Source: CAZAGD01 sp049699975 (GTDB lineage: Bacteria; Desulfobacterota; SM23-61). From it: a stretch of 11,129 nucleotides of DNA. Location: positions 1 through 11,129 of the forward strand of contig JBNAWB010000120.1 of the NCBI GenBank assembly GCA_049699975.1. The letters run 5' to 3'. Position numbers and translations under genes: made by a program. The notes beneath the pieces were generated by a model. The model was not told the origin of the DNA, searched no databases, and worked only from the letters and a program-made list of their open reading frames with translations. The first letter of the stretch is position 1. The number at the start of each line of letters is the position of its first letter. Shown here in pieces: positions 1 to 7,644 of the stretch.

Positions 1-554
1 CGGTCGATTATGAATCCTTGCAAGCTACGGGGGCCATTATGGGATCGGGGGGGATCGTGATCTGCGATGATTCCACCTGTATGGTGGATTCGGCCAGATT
101 TTTTACTAATTTTTGCGTCGATGAATCCTGCGGAAAATGCGTGCCTTGCCGCATTGGTTTGAAGGTTATGCTTCAGAAATTAGAAGACATTGTGGGCGGA
201 AAAGGCCAAGAAGGCGATGTGGAGTTCTTGGAAGACTTAGGCCGCCACATCGCTAATATGTCTCATTGTGGCCTGGGGCAATCAGCTCCCAATCCAGTCC
301 TCTCCACCATTCGCCACTTCCGCGAGGAGTATCATGAGCACATCCGGGACAAGCACTGCCGCGCCTTAGTTTGTACCCCTTTGATCCGTTTTGAGGTTAT
401 TGAGGAAAAATGTAAGATGTGTGGATTATGTTATAAGGCTTGTCCCAGCAACGCCATCACTTGGGAGAAAAAACAGCCGGCCAAGATCAATAAAGATCTG
501 TGTACGAAATGCAAATCATGTATTCGCGCTTGCAAATTTGGCGCGATAAATTAA
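1..554 (+). CDS. nuoF: NADH-quinone oxidoreductase subunit F, 3' part, with C-terminal 2[4Fe-4S] ferredoxin module
   Basis: This is the C-terminal part of the FMN- and NADH-binding subunit of complex I, which passes electrons from NADH to the iron-sulfur chain on the cytoplasmic side. The gene is cut by the window edge: the frame is open from base 3 (VDYESL...), so any start inside the window would be artificial. The MGSGG motif (about 48-62) is typical of NuoF. The N3 [4Fe-4S] ligands follow as ESCGKCVPCR (123-152) and SHCGLG (261-278). After the usual NuoF end come two further motifs, CKMCGLCYKAC (from 411) and CTKCKSCIRAC (501-533), each followed by a bacterial-ferredoxin-like ending (PSNAI, KFGAI). 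E. coli NuoF lacks this tail. It is known from HydB/HndC subunits of NAD(P)-linked hydrogenases and from NuoF of some anaerobes. The downstream genes are all complex I genes, so NuoF is preferred over a hydrogenase subunit. The FMN and NADH sites lie outside the window. Confidence 0.95.
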   Translation, partial: VDYESLQATGAIMGSGGIVICDDSTCMVDSARFFTNFCVDESCGKCVPCRIGLKVMLQKLEDIVGGKGQEGDVEFLEDLGRHIANMSHCGLGQSAPNPVLSTIRHFREEYHEHIRDKHCRALVCTPLIRFEVIEEKCKMCGLCYKACPSNAITWEKKQPAKINKDLCTKCKSCIRACKFGAIN

Positions 555-597
555 TAGAGGGCCGTTTAAAATATAAAGAAATTTCGATGAGGCAAAG

Positions 598-3231
598 ATG
601 GTCACTTTGACGATTGATGGTATTCAGGTTACAGTCCCGCGGGGGACGATGATCTTAGAGGCCGCTAAGGCTGCCGGAGTTAAAATCCCTACCTTGTGTA
701 ACAATAAGCGCCTTTTGCCTTTTGGCGCCTGCCGCCTATGTGTAGTGCAGCAGAAAGGGCGGCGGGGCTTAATTCCGGCCTGTTTCAATCCGGTGCGCAA
801 CGGGATGGAAATATTAACTAATACTCCGGAAGTCATCAAAGCCAGAAAAATTCAGTTGCAGCTTATGCTCATTTCGCACCCCTTGGATTGTCCGGTTTGC
901 GATGCGGGTGGGCAATGCGAATTACAAAACTTAGTTTACGAATACGGCGTGGCTGATAACCCCTTTAAAGGCGAAAAAGCCCGCCTTCCTGTAGATCACG
1001 TCTCTCCTTTTATTGAAAGGAACCCTAACCGCTGTATTCTTTGCGGCATGTGTGTGCGCATCTGCGACGAAGTAGTGGGCGCCAATGAACTATCTTTTGT
1101 TAACCGCGGGTGGAAGACTAAAATTGGTACTGATTTTGATCGTCCGCTGCAATGCGAATTCTGTGGTAATTGTATCTCCGTTTGCCCGGTAGGAGCTTTG
1201 AATGACCGTCTTTTTCTGCACAAAGCGCGGGTTTGGGATCTGCAGGAGACTAACACCACTTGTGGTTATTGCGGAGTAGGTTGCACGCTCACTATTGGTA
1301 CCAAAGACGAAAAAATTAAACGGGTGCGGGCGGATGAAGATTTAGGAGTTAATCAAGGCAACTTGTGTGTAAAAGGTCGGTTCGGATGGGAATATATCCA
1401 TCATCCAGACCGGTTAACAACCCCCTTAATTAGAAAGAATGGCACCCTGGTAAAATCCTCTTGGGATGAAGCCTTAGAGTTAGTGGCCAAGCGCTTCCAG
1501 GAAATCAAGGAGGCGGAGGGTGGAAAAGCTATAGCTGGTTTAGCCTCCCCTCGCCTGACCAACGAAGAACTCTATACCTTCCAAAAATTAATGCGTGGAG
1601 TTTGGGGGACGAATAATATAGACCATGCTGGTGGTTATAGCTATGCGGCCAATTTAGCTTTGCAGGAATCATTAGGATTCGCGGCTTCCACGAACTCCTT
1701 TAATCAAATACGCCAAGCTGATGTAATTTTAGCGGTCCGGTGCGATCTCTCCGAGACCCACCCAATAATTAAATCAGAAGTGGTTATGGCCGTAAAGCGG
1801 CGCAAGGCCAAGTTAGTAGTCATTAATAGTCGCCATATTTACCTAAAGAAATTTGCTGCTGTGGATTTAATCTTGAAACCGGGAACGGAAGTAGCCCTAC
1901 TCAACGGGTTAGCGTATATTATTGCTAAAGAAGAACTGACCAACAAAGAATTTATAGCAACGCGCACAGAAGGATTCACCCTTTGGCAAAAGACCTTGGA
2001 GCAGTATTCTCCGGAAAATGTGGCCGCTATTTGTGGAATCTCTGTTTCGGCCTTAAAAGAAGCAGCGCGCCTTTATGCGCGGGGGCCAAATAGCGTGATG
2101 CTAATTTCTACCGGCCAAGCTTCCACGAAGCATGATCGCGCCTTGGCTACAGCAGCAGCTAATTTAGCTTTAATGACTGGTCAGGTAGGAAAAGAAAACG
2201 CGGGTATATTTATTTTAAACGAAAAGAATAACGCCCAAGGAGCCTTGGATATGGGCGTAGTCCCTCACTTTCTCCCCGGCTATGTGCCCCTAACAGATAT
2301 TCAAGAAAAAAAGCGTTTAGAAAATCTTTGGCAGATGTCTATTCCCGAAGCACCTGGCCTGGGGGCCATACAGATCTTAGAAGCAGCCTTGGCTGGAAAG
2401 ATTAAGGGGCTTTACCTCGCGGGTGAGAACGTAGTGGTAAATTATCCGCAGGCTAACCAGACCAGAAAAGCTTTAGAGAAAATCGAATTTTTAGTAGTGC
2501 AAGATTGTTTCCTCTCGGAAACAGCTTCCTTGGCTCAAGTTGTTTTTCCCGCGGCCACTTTTGCTGAGAAAGAAGGTACTTTTACCAATGCCGAGCGAAG
2601 GGTGCAAAGAGTACGGCCAGCCTTACCTCCTCCTGGTGAAGCCCAGACGGACTTATGGATCTTTCGTCAATTAGCCAAATTATCCAAGTCCTCCTTAGGG
2701 CCTAATTCGCCCCGGGAAGTTATGGAAGAGATAAGAAGTGCTGTAGCGTTTTATGGAGGAATGGCTTACGAAAAACTTACCGGGCCTCTTAGTCCCCAAT
2801 GGCCTTGTCCTGGATTAGATCACCCGGGAACAGCGGTGCTTTACGAAAAAGAGTTTCCCCACGGCCGAGCAAGATTCCTGCCTGCAGAATATATAGATGA
2901 GCAACCAGAAGCAGATTACCCATTTTATTTAATTACCGGGCCAGTGCTTTATCATTCAGGATCTTTATCTTTAAGAAGTCCAGGATTAAAGCAACTCTTA
3001 AAAGAAAGTCACTTGCAAATTTATCCAACGGACGCGCACCAGTTAGAGTTGAGGGAAGGGCAAGAAGTTTTACTGAAATCAAAGTATGGGGAAACTAAAG
3101 TTAAAGTAACCTTGTCTCGCCGAGCTGCTCCGGGCGTTCTTTTCCTTCCTTATCACTTCAGCTCCGGCGGAGGGAATGAACTTAATGGTTGGGATTTAGC
3201 CATAGAACGGGTAAAATTGGAAAAAGTATGA
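598..3231 (+). CDS. nuoG: NADH-quinone oxidoreductase subunit G, formate-dehydrogenase-like, with a substituted active site
   Basis: This is the large iron-sulfur subunit of the complex I peripheral arm, relaying electrons from NuoF towards NuoI. Domains in the 877 residues: a [2Fe-2S] ferredoxin (C34, C45, C48, C62); the His-Cys box for N5 (H94, C98, C101, C107); a two-cluster ferredoxin domain (C146/149/152/156 and C186/189/192/196); an N7-type [4Fe-4S] site (C222, C225, C229, C257); a molybdopterin-oxidoreductase domain (about 272-700); and a C-terminal molybdopterin-dinucleotide-binding domain (about 775-875). The last two resemble formate dehydrogenase FdhF strongly (RTEGF, NNAQGALDMG, VVQD, YEK, QWPC). 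Aligned by eye to E. coli FdhF, Sec140 becomes S348, His141 becomes Y349 and Arg333 becomes N541, whereas the electron-transfer Lys is kept (K259). Formate oxidation is therefore unlikely. GAGG at 589-592 supports the ATG. nuoF ends 43 bases upstream. An isolated formate dehydrogenase is unlikely given the neighbours. Confidence 0.95.
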   Translation: MVTLTIDGIQVTVPRGTMILEAAKAAGVKIPTLCNNKRLLPFGACRLCVVQQKGRRGLIPACFNPVRNGMEILTNTPEVIKARKIQLQLMLISHPLDCPVCDAGGQCELQNLVYEYGVADNPFKGEKARLPVDHVSPFIERNPNRCILCGMCVRICDEVVGANELSFVNRGWKTKIGTDFDRPLQCEFCGNCISVCPVGALNDRLFLHKARVWDLQETNTTCGYCGVGCTLTIGTKDEKIKRVRADEDLGVNQGNLCVKGRFGWEYIHHPDRLTTPLIRKNGTLVKSSWDEALELVAKRFQEIKEAEGGKAIAGLASPRLTNEELYTFQKLMRGVWGTNNIDHAGGYSYAANLALQESLGFAASTNSFNQIRQADVILAVRCDLSETHPIIKSEVVMAVKRRKAKLVVINSRHIYLKKFAAVDLILKPGTEVALLNGLAYIIAKEELTNKEFIATRTEGFTLWQKTLEQYSPENVAAICGISVSALKEAARLYARGPNSVMLISTGQASTKHDRALATAAANLALMTGQVGKENAGIFILNEKNNAQGALDMGVVPHFLPGYVPLTDIQEKKRLENLWQMSIPEAPGLGAIQILEAALAGKIKGLYLAGENVVVNYPQANQTRKALEKIEFLVVQDCFLSETASLAQVVFPAATFAEKEGTFTNAERRVQRVRPALPPPGEAQTDLWIFRQLAKLSKSSLGPNSPREVMEEIRSAVAFYGGMAYEKLTGPLSPQWPCPGLDHPGTAVLYEKEFPHGRARFLPAEYIDEQPEADYPFYLITGPVLYHSGSLSLRSPGLKQLLKESHLQIYPTDAHQLELREGQEVLLKSKYGETKVKVTLSRRAAPGVLFLPYHFSSGGGNELNGWDLAIERVKLEKV

Positions 3232-3249
3232 ATTTAAGATGAGGGTAAT

Positions 3250-4233
3250 ATGTGGGCATTTGTGGTCATAGCCGTGATTAAAGTTTTAGTGGTGTTTACA
3301 GCCATGTTGCTCATTGTGGCTTATATGACGCTAATGGAAAGAAAAGTATTGGGCCATATGCAGGTGCGCTACGGACCTAACCGGGTGGGGCCATTTGGCC
3401 TTTTGCAGCCAATTGCTGATGGCCTCAAACTTTTTTTCAAAGAGGATATTTTTGTCCCCTATAGCAACCGGATCATTTACACTTTAGCCCCGGCTGTTAT
3501 CGTAATTACGGCTTTGGTCAGCTATGCCGTGATCCCCTTTGGGGACAGCATCGAAATCTGGGGATATAAGATAGACTTAGTAGTCGCGGATATAAACGTT
3601 GGTCTTCTATATCTTTTGGCTATCTCTTCTTTAGGAGTCTACGGTATAGTCATGGGGGGGTGGGCTTCGAATAATAAATATTCTTTATTAGGCTCCATTC
3701 GTTCCTCCGCCCAGATGATCAGTTATGAAATTTCTCTGGGACTTTCCATCATCGGCGTTTTGATGTTGGCCGGCTCCCTCTCTATGGTCAAAATAGTGCA
3801 AGCCCAATCGGCCATGTGGTTTATTGTTTATCAGCCCTTAGGGTTCATCATTTATTTTATCGCTGCTTTGGCTGAATGTAGCCGGACGCCCTTTGATTTA
3901 ACGGAGTGCGAAAACGAATTAGTGGCCGGCTACCAAACCGAGTATAGTTCGATGAAGTTTGGTCTTTATTATTTAGCCGAATACGCCCATATCTTAGTAG
4001 TTAGTTCTGTGGCCGTGACTTTGTTCTTTGGTGGCTGGCAAGGGCCTTTCCTGCCGCCAGTTATCTGGTTTTTGATTAAAGTTTTTATTTTTATTTTCAT
4101 CTTCATCTGGATTAGGGCTACCTACCCGCGGTTGCGTTATGACCAGCTCATGCAATTCGGTTGGAAAGTTCTTTTACCTTTGGCTTTGTTGAATATCATG
4201 ATCACGGCCCTGATTATTTCTCTTAAGGCTTAA
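3250..4233 (+). CDS. nuoH: NADH-quinone oxidoreductase subunit H
   Basis: This membrane subunit links the peripheral and membrane arms and forms part of the quinone-binding cavity. At 327 residues it has the usual length and is almost wholly hydrophobic, with about eight membrane segments. The family signatures are present: MERKVLGHMQVRYGPNRVGP (residues 29-48), the cytoplasmic-loop region with QPIADGLKLFFKED (53-66), ISYEISLGLS (157-166), and the acidic quinone-channel loop around residues 208-245 (AEC, RTPFDL, ENELVAGY, TEYSSM, LAEY). The key Glu residues are intact. Two Cys residues (C210 and C220) and FDLTE in place of the commoner FDLPE are small departures from the familiar consensus. 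The start lies 18 bases after nuoG, with GAGGG at 3241-3245. The likely partner quinone in an anaerobe is menaquinone, but the sequence does not show this. Confidence 0.97.
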   Translation: MWAFVVIAVIKVLVVFTAMLLIVAYMTLMERKVLGHMQVRYGPNRVGPFGLLQPIADGLKLFFKEDIFVPYSNRIIYTLAPAVIVITALVSYAVIPFGDSIEIWGYKIDLVVADINVGLLYLLAISSLGVYGIVMGGWASNNKYSLLGSIRSSAQMISYEISLGLSIIGVLMLAGSLSMVKIVQAQSAMWFIVYQPLGFIIYFIAALAECSRTPFDLTECENELVAGYQTEYSSMKFGLYYLAEYAHILVVSSVAVTLFFGGWQGPFLPPVIWFLIKVFIFIFIFIWIRATYPRLRYDQLMQFGWKVLLPLALLNIMITALIISLKA

Positions 4234-4291
4234 ATCCGAGATGGAGTTTGGAGTGAAGGATTATTTTCAATAAGAAGGACGGGGAAGACTG

Positions 4292-4699
4292 ATGATTAAG
4301 CCATTATTGAAGGGTCTGGGATTAACCTTACGCACCTTCTTCACACGGCCAGTAACCATTCAATATCCTGACGAAAAGATGGTCATGTATCCCCGTTTTC
4401 GTGGTTTGCACGAACTAACGCGGGACGAAGAAGGAAAATTAAAATGCGTGGCTTGCGAACTCTGCGCAGCAGTATGCCCGGCAAATTGCATCCGCGTAGA
4501 ACCTGCTGAAGGTCCAACGCACAAGCGTTTTCCCAAAGTTTACGAAATCGATCTGACACGGTGTATCTTCTGCGGCTTTTGTCAAGAAGCTTGCCCTTAT
4601 GGGGCGATTGTGCTGAGGGAGAATTTTGAGACTGCAAATTATACCCGGAAGGATTTATTGTATGACCGGGATAAATTATTTCATGCCTATCAAAAATAG
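4292..4699 (+). CDS. nuoI: NADH-quinone oxidoreductase subunit I, 2[4Fe-4S] protein
   Basis: This is the ferredoxin-like subunit that carries clusters N6a and N6b and passes electrons from NuoG towards NuoB (cluster N2) near the quinone site. Both motifs are complete: C52, C55, C58, C62 (CVACELCAAVCP) and C91, C94, C97, C101 (CIFCGFCQEACPYGAI). Conserved family stretches are also present, including the N-terminal amphipathic part (KGLGLTLRTFF), VTIQYP, and PRFRGLHEL before the first cluster. At 135 residues it is shorter than E. coli NuoI but within the family range, as the C-terminal tail is variable. The purine-rich GGGGAAG at 4281-4287 is the probable ribosome binding site. The 58-base gap after nuoH shows no terminator. 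Confidence 0.96.
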   Translation: MIKPLLKGLGLTLRTFFTRPVTIQYPDEKMVMYPRFRGLHELTRDEEGKLKCVACELCAAVCPANCIRVEPAEGPTHKRFPKVYEIDLTRCIFCGFCQEACPYGAIVLRENFETANYTRKDLLYDRDKLFHAYQK

Positions 4700-4713
4700 G
4701 GAGGCTTAATCCC

Positions 4714-5226
4714 ATGTTAGAAATGGGTTTGTTTATTATCTTAGCTGTGGTGGCTACGATAACGGCTATTATGGTGATTGCCCAAAGGAATCCCGTGGCC
4801 AGTGCTATTTATTTAATCGTTACTTTCTTTTCCTTAGCGGGTATTTATCTTCTTTTAGGCGCCCAGTTCGTGGCTATTATTCAAGTTTTGGTCTATGCCG
4901 GAGCAATTATGGTCCTTTTCCTCTTTGTGATCATGCTCTTAAACCTGGAAAAAGAAAAAAAGCTGGTAGCTCGGCATAGGCTGCAAAGAGTTTTGGGCGT
5001 CTTTTTAGGGATCATTCTCCTGGGGCAAATAGGTTTGATCTTTGCTTCAGTTTATCCCGAGGGGCCGAAAGGTAATTTTCCTATGGAAAAAGTAGCTGCT
5101 TTGGGGAACACAGAGGTGGTGGCCCGCCTCCTCTTTACAGATTACCTCCTCCCTTTTGAAATAACCTCCGTTTTGCTTTTAGTGGCCATTGTCGGAGCCA
5201 TTGTGTTAGCTAAAAAACAGCTTTGA
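4714..5226 (+). CDS. nuoJ: NADH-quinone oxidoreductase subunit J
   Basis: This is the ND6-like membrane subunit next to NuoA and NuoK, part of the coupling region between quinone chemistry and proton pumping. The 170 residues form about five membrane helices. The diagnostic helix 3 reads IIQVLVYAGAIMVLFLFVIM (residues 55-74). It contains the conserved Tyr (Y61) and the Gly-rich segment that forms a pi-bulge in known structures. RNPVASAIYL (25-34) and a late PFEITS motif with E149 are also typical. A strong AGGGAGG at 4698-4704 overlaps the nuoI stop and lies 9 bases before the chosen ATG. An in-frame ATG at 4723 is a less likely alternative start. Confidence 0.96.
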   Translation: MLEMGLFIILAVVATITAIMVIAQRNPVASAIYLIVTFFSLAGIYLLLGAQFVAIIQVLVYAGAIMVLFLFVIMLLNLEKEKKLVARHRLQRVLGVFLGIILLGQIGLIFASVYPEGPKGNFPMEKVAALGNTEVVARLLFTDYLLPFEITSVLLLVAIVGAIVLAKKQL

Positions 5227-5244
5227 AATAAAAAAGGAGCAGGC

Positions 5245-5547
5245 ATGGTTTCTTTATCAAGCTATCTTATCCTCAGCGCCATCCTTTTTAGTATCGGGGT
5301 GGCCGGATTCCTTTTGCGACGGAATACCATTGTTATTTTTATGTCCATTGAACTGATGCTCAATGCCGCTAACTTGGCTTTTGTTGCTTTTGCCCGGTTT
5401 TTAGATGCCATTGATGGCCAAATTTTTGTTTTCTTCGTCATGGCCGTAGCTGCGGCCGAAGCGGCCGTGGGTCTGGCTATTATCATGGCTATGTTCCGCA
5501 CCAGAGAAACGGTTAATGCCGATGAGATGAATTTGATGAAATGGTAA
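5245..5547 (+). CDS. nuoK: NADH-quinone oxidoreductase subunit K
   Basis: This is the ND4L-like small membrane subunit with three predicted membrane helices, part of the proton path between NuoJ and NuoN. At exactly 100 residues it matches the E. coli protein in length. The two conserved membrane glutamates essential for pumping in E. coli fall at the same numbers, E36 (in MSIELMLNAANL) and E72 (in AAAEAAVGLAI). AAGGAG at 5234-5239 lies 5 bases before the ATG and 18 bases separate the gene from nuoJ, which fits tight operon coupling. Open frames on the opposite strand here are only shadows of this Ala-rich gene. Confidence 0.97.
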   Translation: MVSLSSYLILSAILFSIGVAGFLLRRNTIVIFMSIELMLNAANLAFVAFARFLDAIDGQIFVFFVMAVAAAEAAVGLAIIMAMFRTRETVNADEMNLMKW

Positions 5548-5627
5548 AAAATAATTGAGCAAATAATTATGATCGTGCTTCACTTTGGTGGGAGTAAATT
5601 TTTAAAAGCCTTTAAGGAGATCAGAGC

Positions 5628-7559
5628 ATGTTGGATTATGTGGGTTTAATTCCCTTATTTCCAGCCTTAGGATTTGCGCTTAATCTTTTCTGGGGCAGAA
5701 GAATTTCTAAAGGAGCAGTAGGTTTTATCGCTTGCGCAGCTATCTTCCTTTCTTTTTTGTTCTCCATTTTGATTTTTATAGACTTGCTGCAGATGCCTCC
5801 CACGGCGCGCTCGGTGGAAAAGATAATCTATACCTGGATTTTATCCGGAGAGTTTCAGGCGGTGGTCGGTTTTCTCATCGATCCTTTGTCGGTAGTGATG
5901 ATGATGGTTGTTTCTGGGGTTTCTTTTATCATCCATGTTTACTCCCATGGTTATATGCACGATGATCCGGGTTTTCCCCGCTATTTTACTTACCTTAATT
6001 TATTTGTCTTTTTTATGCTGCTCTTGGTCTCCGCGAATAACTTTCTCCTTCTTTTCGTCGGCTGGGAGGGTGTTGGTCTTTGTTCCTATTTTCTCATCGG
6101 CTTTTGGTACGAGAAGAAATCTGCGGCCGACGCTGGCAAAAAGGCCTTCATCGTCAACCGCATCGGCGATTATGGGTTTCTTTTAGCTATCTTTTTTATA
6201 TTTGTTACCTTTGGCACGATTAATTTCCGAGAAGTATTCTCCGCCGCCCCGGCCAAATTTGCTGTGGGAAGTTCACTCATGACCTTAATCACCCTCCTGC
6301 TCTTCATGGGCGCTACCGGCAAATCGGCGCAAATACCCCTTTATACCTGGTTACCTGATGCCATGGAGGGGCCGACTCCAGTAAGTGCTTTGATCCATGC
6401 GGCTACGATGGTGACGGCCGGAGTATACATGGTAGCGCGCTGCCATATTCTTTTCCTCCTGGCCCCCACTTCCATTTTAGTAGTGGCGGCCATTGGAGCA
6501 GCTACAGCGATCTTTGCCGCCTCTATAGGCCTTGCTCAAAATGATATTAAAAGGGTTTTAGCTTATTCCACGATCAGTCAATTGGGATATATGTTCTTGG
6601 CTTGTGGAGTAGGAGCCTTTGCCGCCGGTATTTTTCATCTGATGACGCATGCTTTCTTCAAAGCCTTGCTCTTCTTAGGAGCAGGATCGGTCATGCATGC
6701 CTTGGCCGGTGAATTAGATATGCGCCGCATGGGGGCCTTAAAACCACACATGCCGCGCACTTATTGGACTTTCCTCATCGCCACTTTAGCCATCTCGGGC
6801 ATCTTCCCCTTTGCCGGTTTCTTCTCCAAAGACGAGATTCTTTGGAAAGCATTGGTAGATGGCGGCGTGGTCTTTTGGTTGATTGGGGCCATAGCAGCTT
6901 TTATGACGGCCACTTATATGTTTCGAGCCGTCTTTTTAACTTTCCACGGTCAATCGCGAGTAGCGCCAGAAGTAGCTCACCATATTCATGAATCCCCGGG
7001 AATTATGACTTGGCCTTTAATTATTTTAGCTATCCTCTCGACTATTGGCGGCTTTATCGGCTTCCCGATTATCGAGGGGGGGAACAAGTTTGCCGAATTT
7101 TTGGCTCCTGTTTTTGCCTTGCCCACACCTTTACAGCAGATGAAAGCTACCGAGGCCCATCATTCTGTAGGATTAGAAATAGCCATGATGATCATCTCCA
7201 TGGGGATTGCTGGTTTAGGCATCCTACTGGCCTACCGGATGTACATCAAGGAGCCCCAATTACCCGCCCGAATGGCCAGCCAATTTGCGGTTCCCTACAA
7301 ACTGATTGCTAATAAATATTGGGTGGACGAGATATATAACTTTTTCTTTGTCGGCCCCCTGATTCAGTTTGCGGTTTTCTTGTGGCGCATATTCGATGAC
7401 CTGATCGTAGATGGAACAGTAAATGGGATAGCTGCGCTCTTCCGCGGGGGAAGTGAAATTTTTAAGAGATTGCAAACTGGTTATGTGCAAAGCTACGCCC
7501 TCTCTATTTTAATCGGGGTGGTTTTGATAATTGGCTATATTATCTATTTTGGCAAGTAA
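5628..7559 (+). CDS. nuoL: NADH-quinone oxidoreductase subunit L
   Basis: This is the distal antiporter-like proton-pumping subunit of the membrane arm. At 643 residues it is slightly longer than E. coli NuoL (613). The pumping residues are all visible: E147 in VGWEGVGLCSY, K232 in GKSAQIPLYTWLPDAMEGPT (231-250), H257 in ALIHAATMVTAG, H337, H341 and K345 in the HLMTHAFFKALLFL segment, and K401/D402 in FFSKDE. The C-terminal part (about 515-643) has the expected layout of a membrane helix, a long amphipathic segment lying along NuoM and NuoN (lateral helix HL, including NKYWVDEIYNFFF), and a final anchoring helix. AAGGAG at 5614-5619 precedes the ATG by 8 bases. The 80-base gap after nuoK is AT-rich and shows no clear promoter or terminator. 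Confidence 0.97.
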   Translation: MLDYVGLIPLFPALGFALNLFWGRRISKGAVGFIACAAIFLSFLFSILIFIDLLQMPPTARSVEKIIYTWILSGEFQAVVGFLIDPLSVVMMMVVSGVSFIIHVYSHGYMHDDPGFPRYFTYLNLFVFFMLLLVSANNFLLLFVGWEGVGLCSYFLIGFWYEKKSAADAGKKAFIVNRIGDYGFLLAIFFIFVTFGTINFREVFSAAPAKFAVGSSLMTLITLLLFMGATGKSAQIPLYTWLPDAMEGPTPVSALIHAATMVTAGVYMVARCHILFLLAPTSILVVAAIGAATAIFAASIGLAQNDIKRVLAYSTISQLGYMFLACGVGAFAAGIFHLMTHAFFKALLFLGAGSVMHALAGELDMRRMGALKPHMPRTYWTFLIATLAISGIFPFAGFFSKDEILWKALVDGGVVFWLIGAIAAFMTATYMFRAVFLTFHGQSRVAPEVAHHIHESPGIMTWPLIILAILSTIGGFIGFPIIEGGNKFAEFLAPVFALPTPLQQMKATEAHHSVGLEIAMMIISMGIAGLGILLAYRMYIKEPQLPARMASQFAVPYKLIANKYWVDEIYNFFFVGPLIQFAVFLWRIFDDLIVDGTVNGIAALFRGGSEIFKRLQTGYVQSYALSILIGVVLIIGYIIYFGK

Positions 7560-7606
7560 CCATGAGGTGTAGGAATTACTAAATAAAATTGGAAGTAAAA
7601 GAATTT

Positions 7607-7636
7607 AAGGAGCCAATGAGCCATTTCTAAAAGGAG
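7607..7636 (+). other. Duplicated start region with a 4-codon micro-ORF (MSHF) just before nuoM
   Basis: A first AAGGAG (7607-7612) is followed by ATG AGC CAT TTC TAA (7616-7630). This is immediately followed by a second AAGGAG (7631-7636), the one used by nuoM. The true nuoM start encodes MSESHF, and the stretch AGCCATTT occurs both in the micro-ORF (7619-7626) and at codons 4-6 of nuoM (7654-7661). The simplest reading is a small imperfect duplication of the translation start region, with the first copy decayed to a four-residue frame. The spacing of 3 bases from GGAG to ATG is short, so translation is uncertain. If translated, its stop would place a terminating ribosome next to the nuoM binding site. 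Confidence 0.4.
7631..7636 (+). promoter_or_regulatory. Shine-Dalgarno sequence that fixes the nuoM start
   Basis: AAGGAG here ends 8 bases before ATG 7645. The longest open frame would begin at GTG 7636, but that codon overlaps this ribosome binding site and so is not a credible start. ATG 7645 is chosen for nuoM. Confidence 0.85.
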
Positions 7637-7644
7637 TGCGGTTG

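Noticed and set aside
1620..1660. A working selenocysteine or cysteine formate dehydrogenase encoded by nuoG
   Set aside because: There is no in-frame TGA and no Cys at the catalytic position; the aligned residue is Ser, and the neighbouring His is Tyr.
5548..5627. Internal promoter in the nuoK-nuoL gap (TATGAT at 5568-5573)
   Set aside because: No -35-like hexamer is found at a suitable distance, and AT-rich gaps often contain such a hexamer by chance. The AAATAATT direct repeat here is too short to call.
5732..7312. Several 75-100 codon frames on the + strand inside nuoL in other frames
   Set aside because: They overlap the strongly conserved nuoL frame completely and have no recognisable domain; they are shadow frames.
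7636..7644. GTG 7636 (or TTG 7642) as the nuoM start
   Set aside because: GTG 7636 begins on the last base of the AAGGAG ribosome binding site, and TTG 7642 is less well spaced and a weaker codon. ATG 7645 has ideal spacing.
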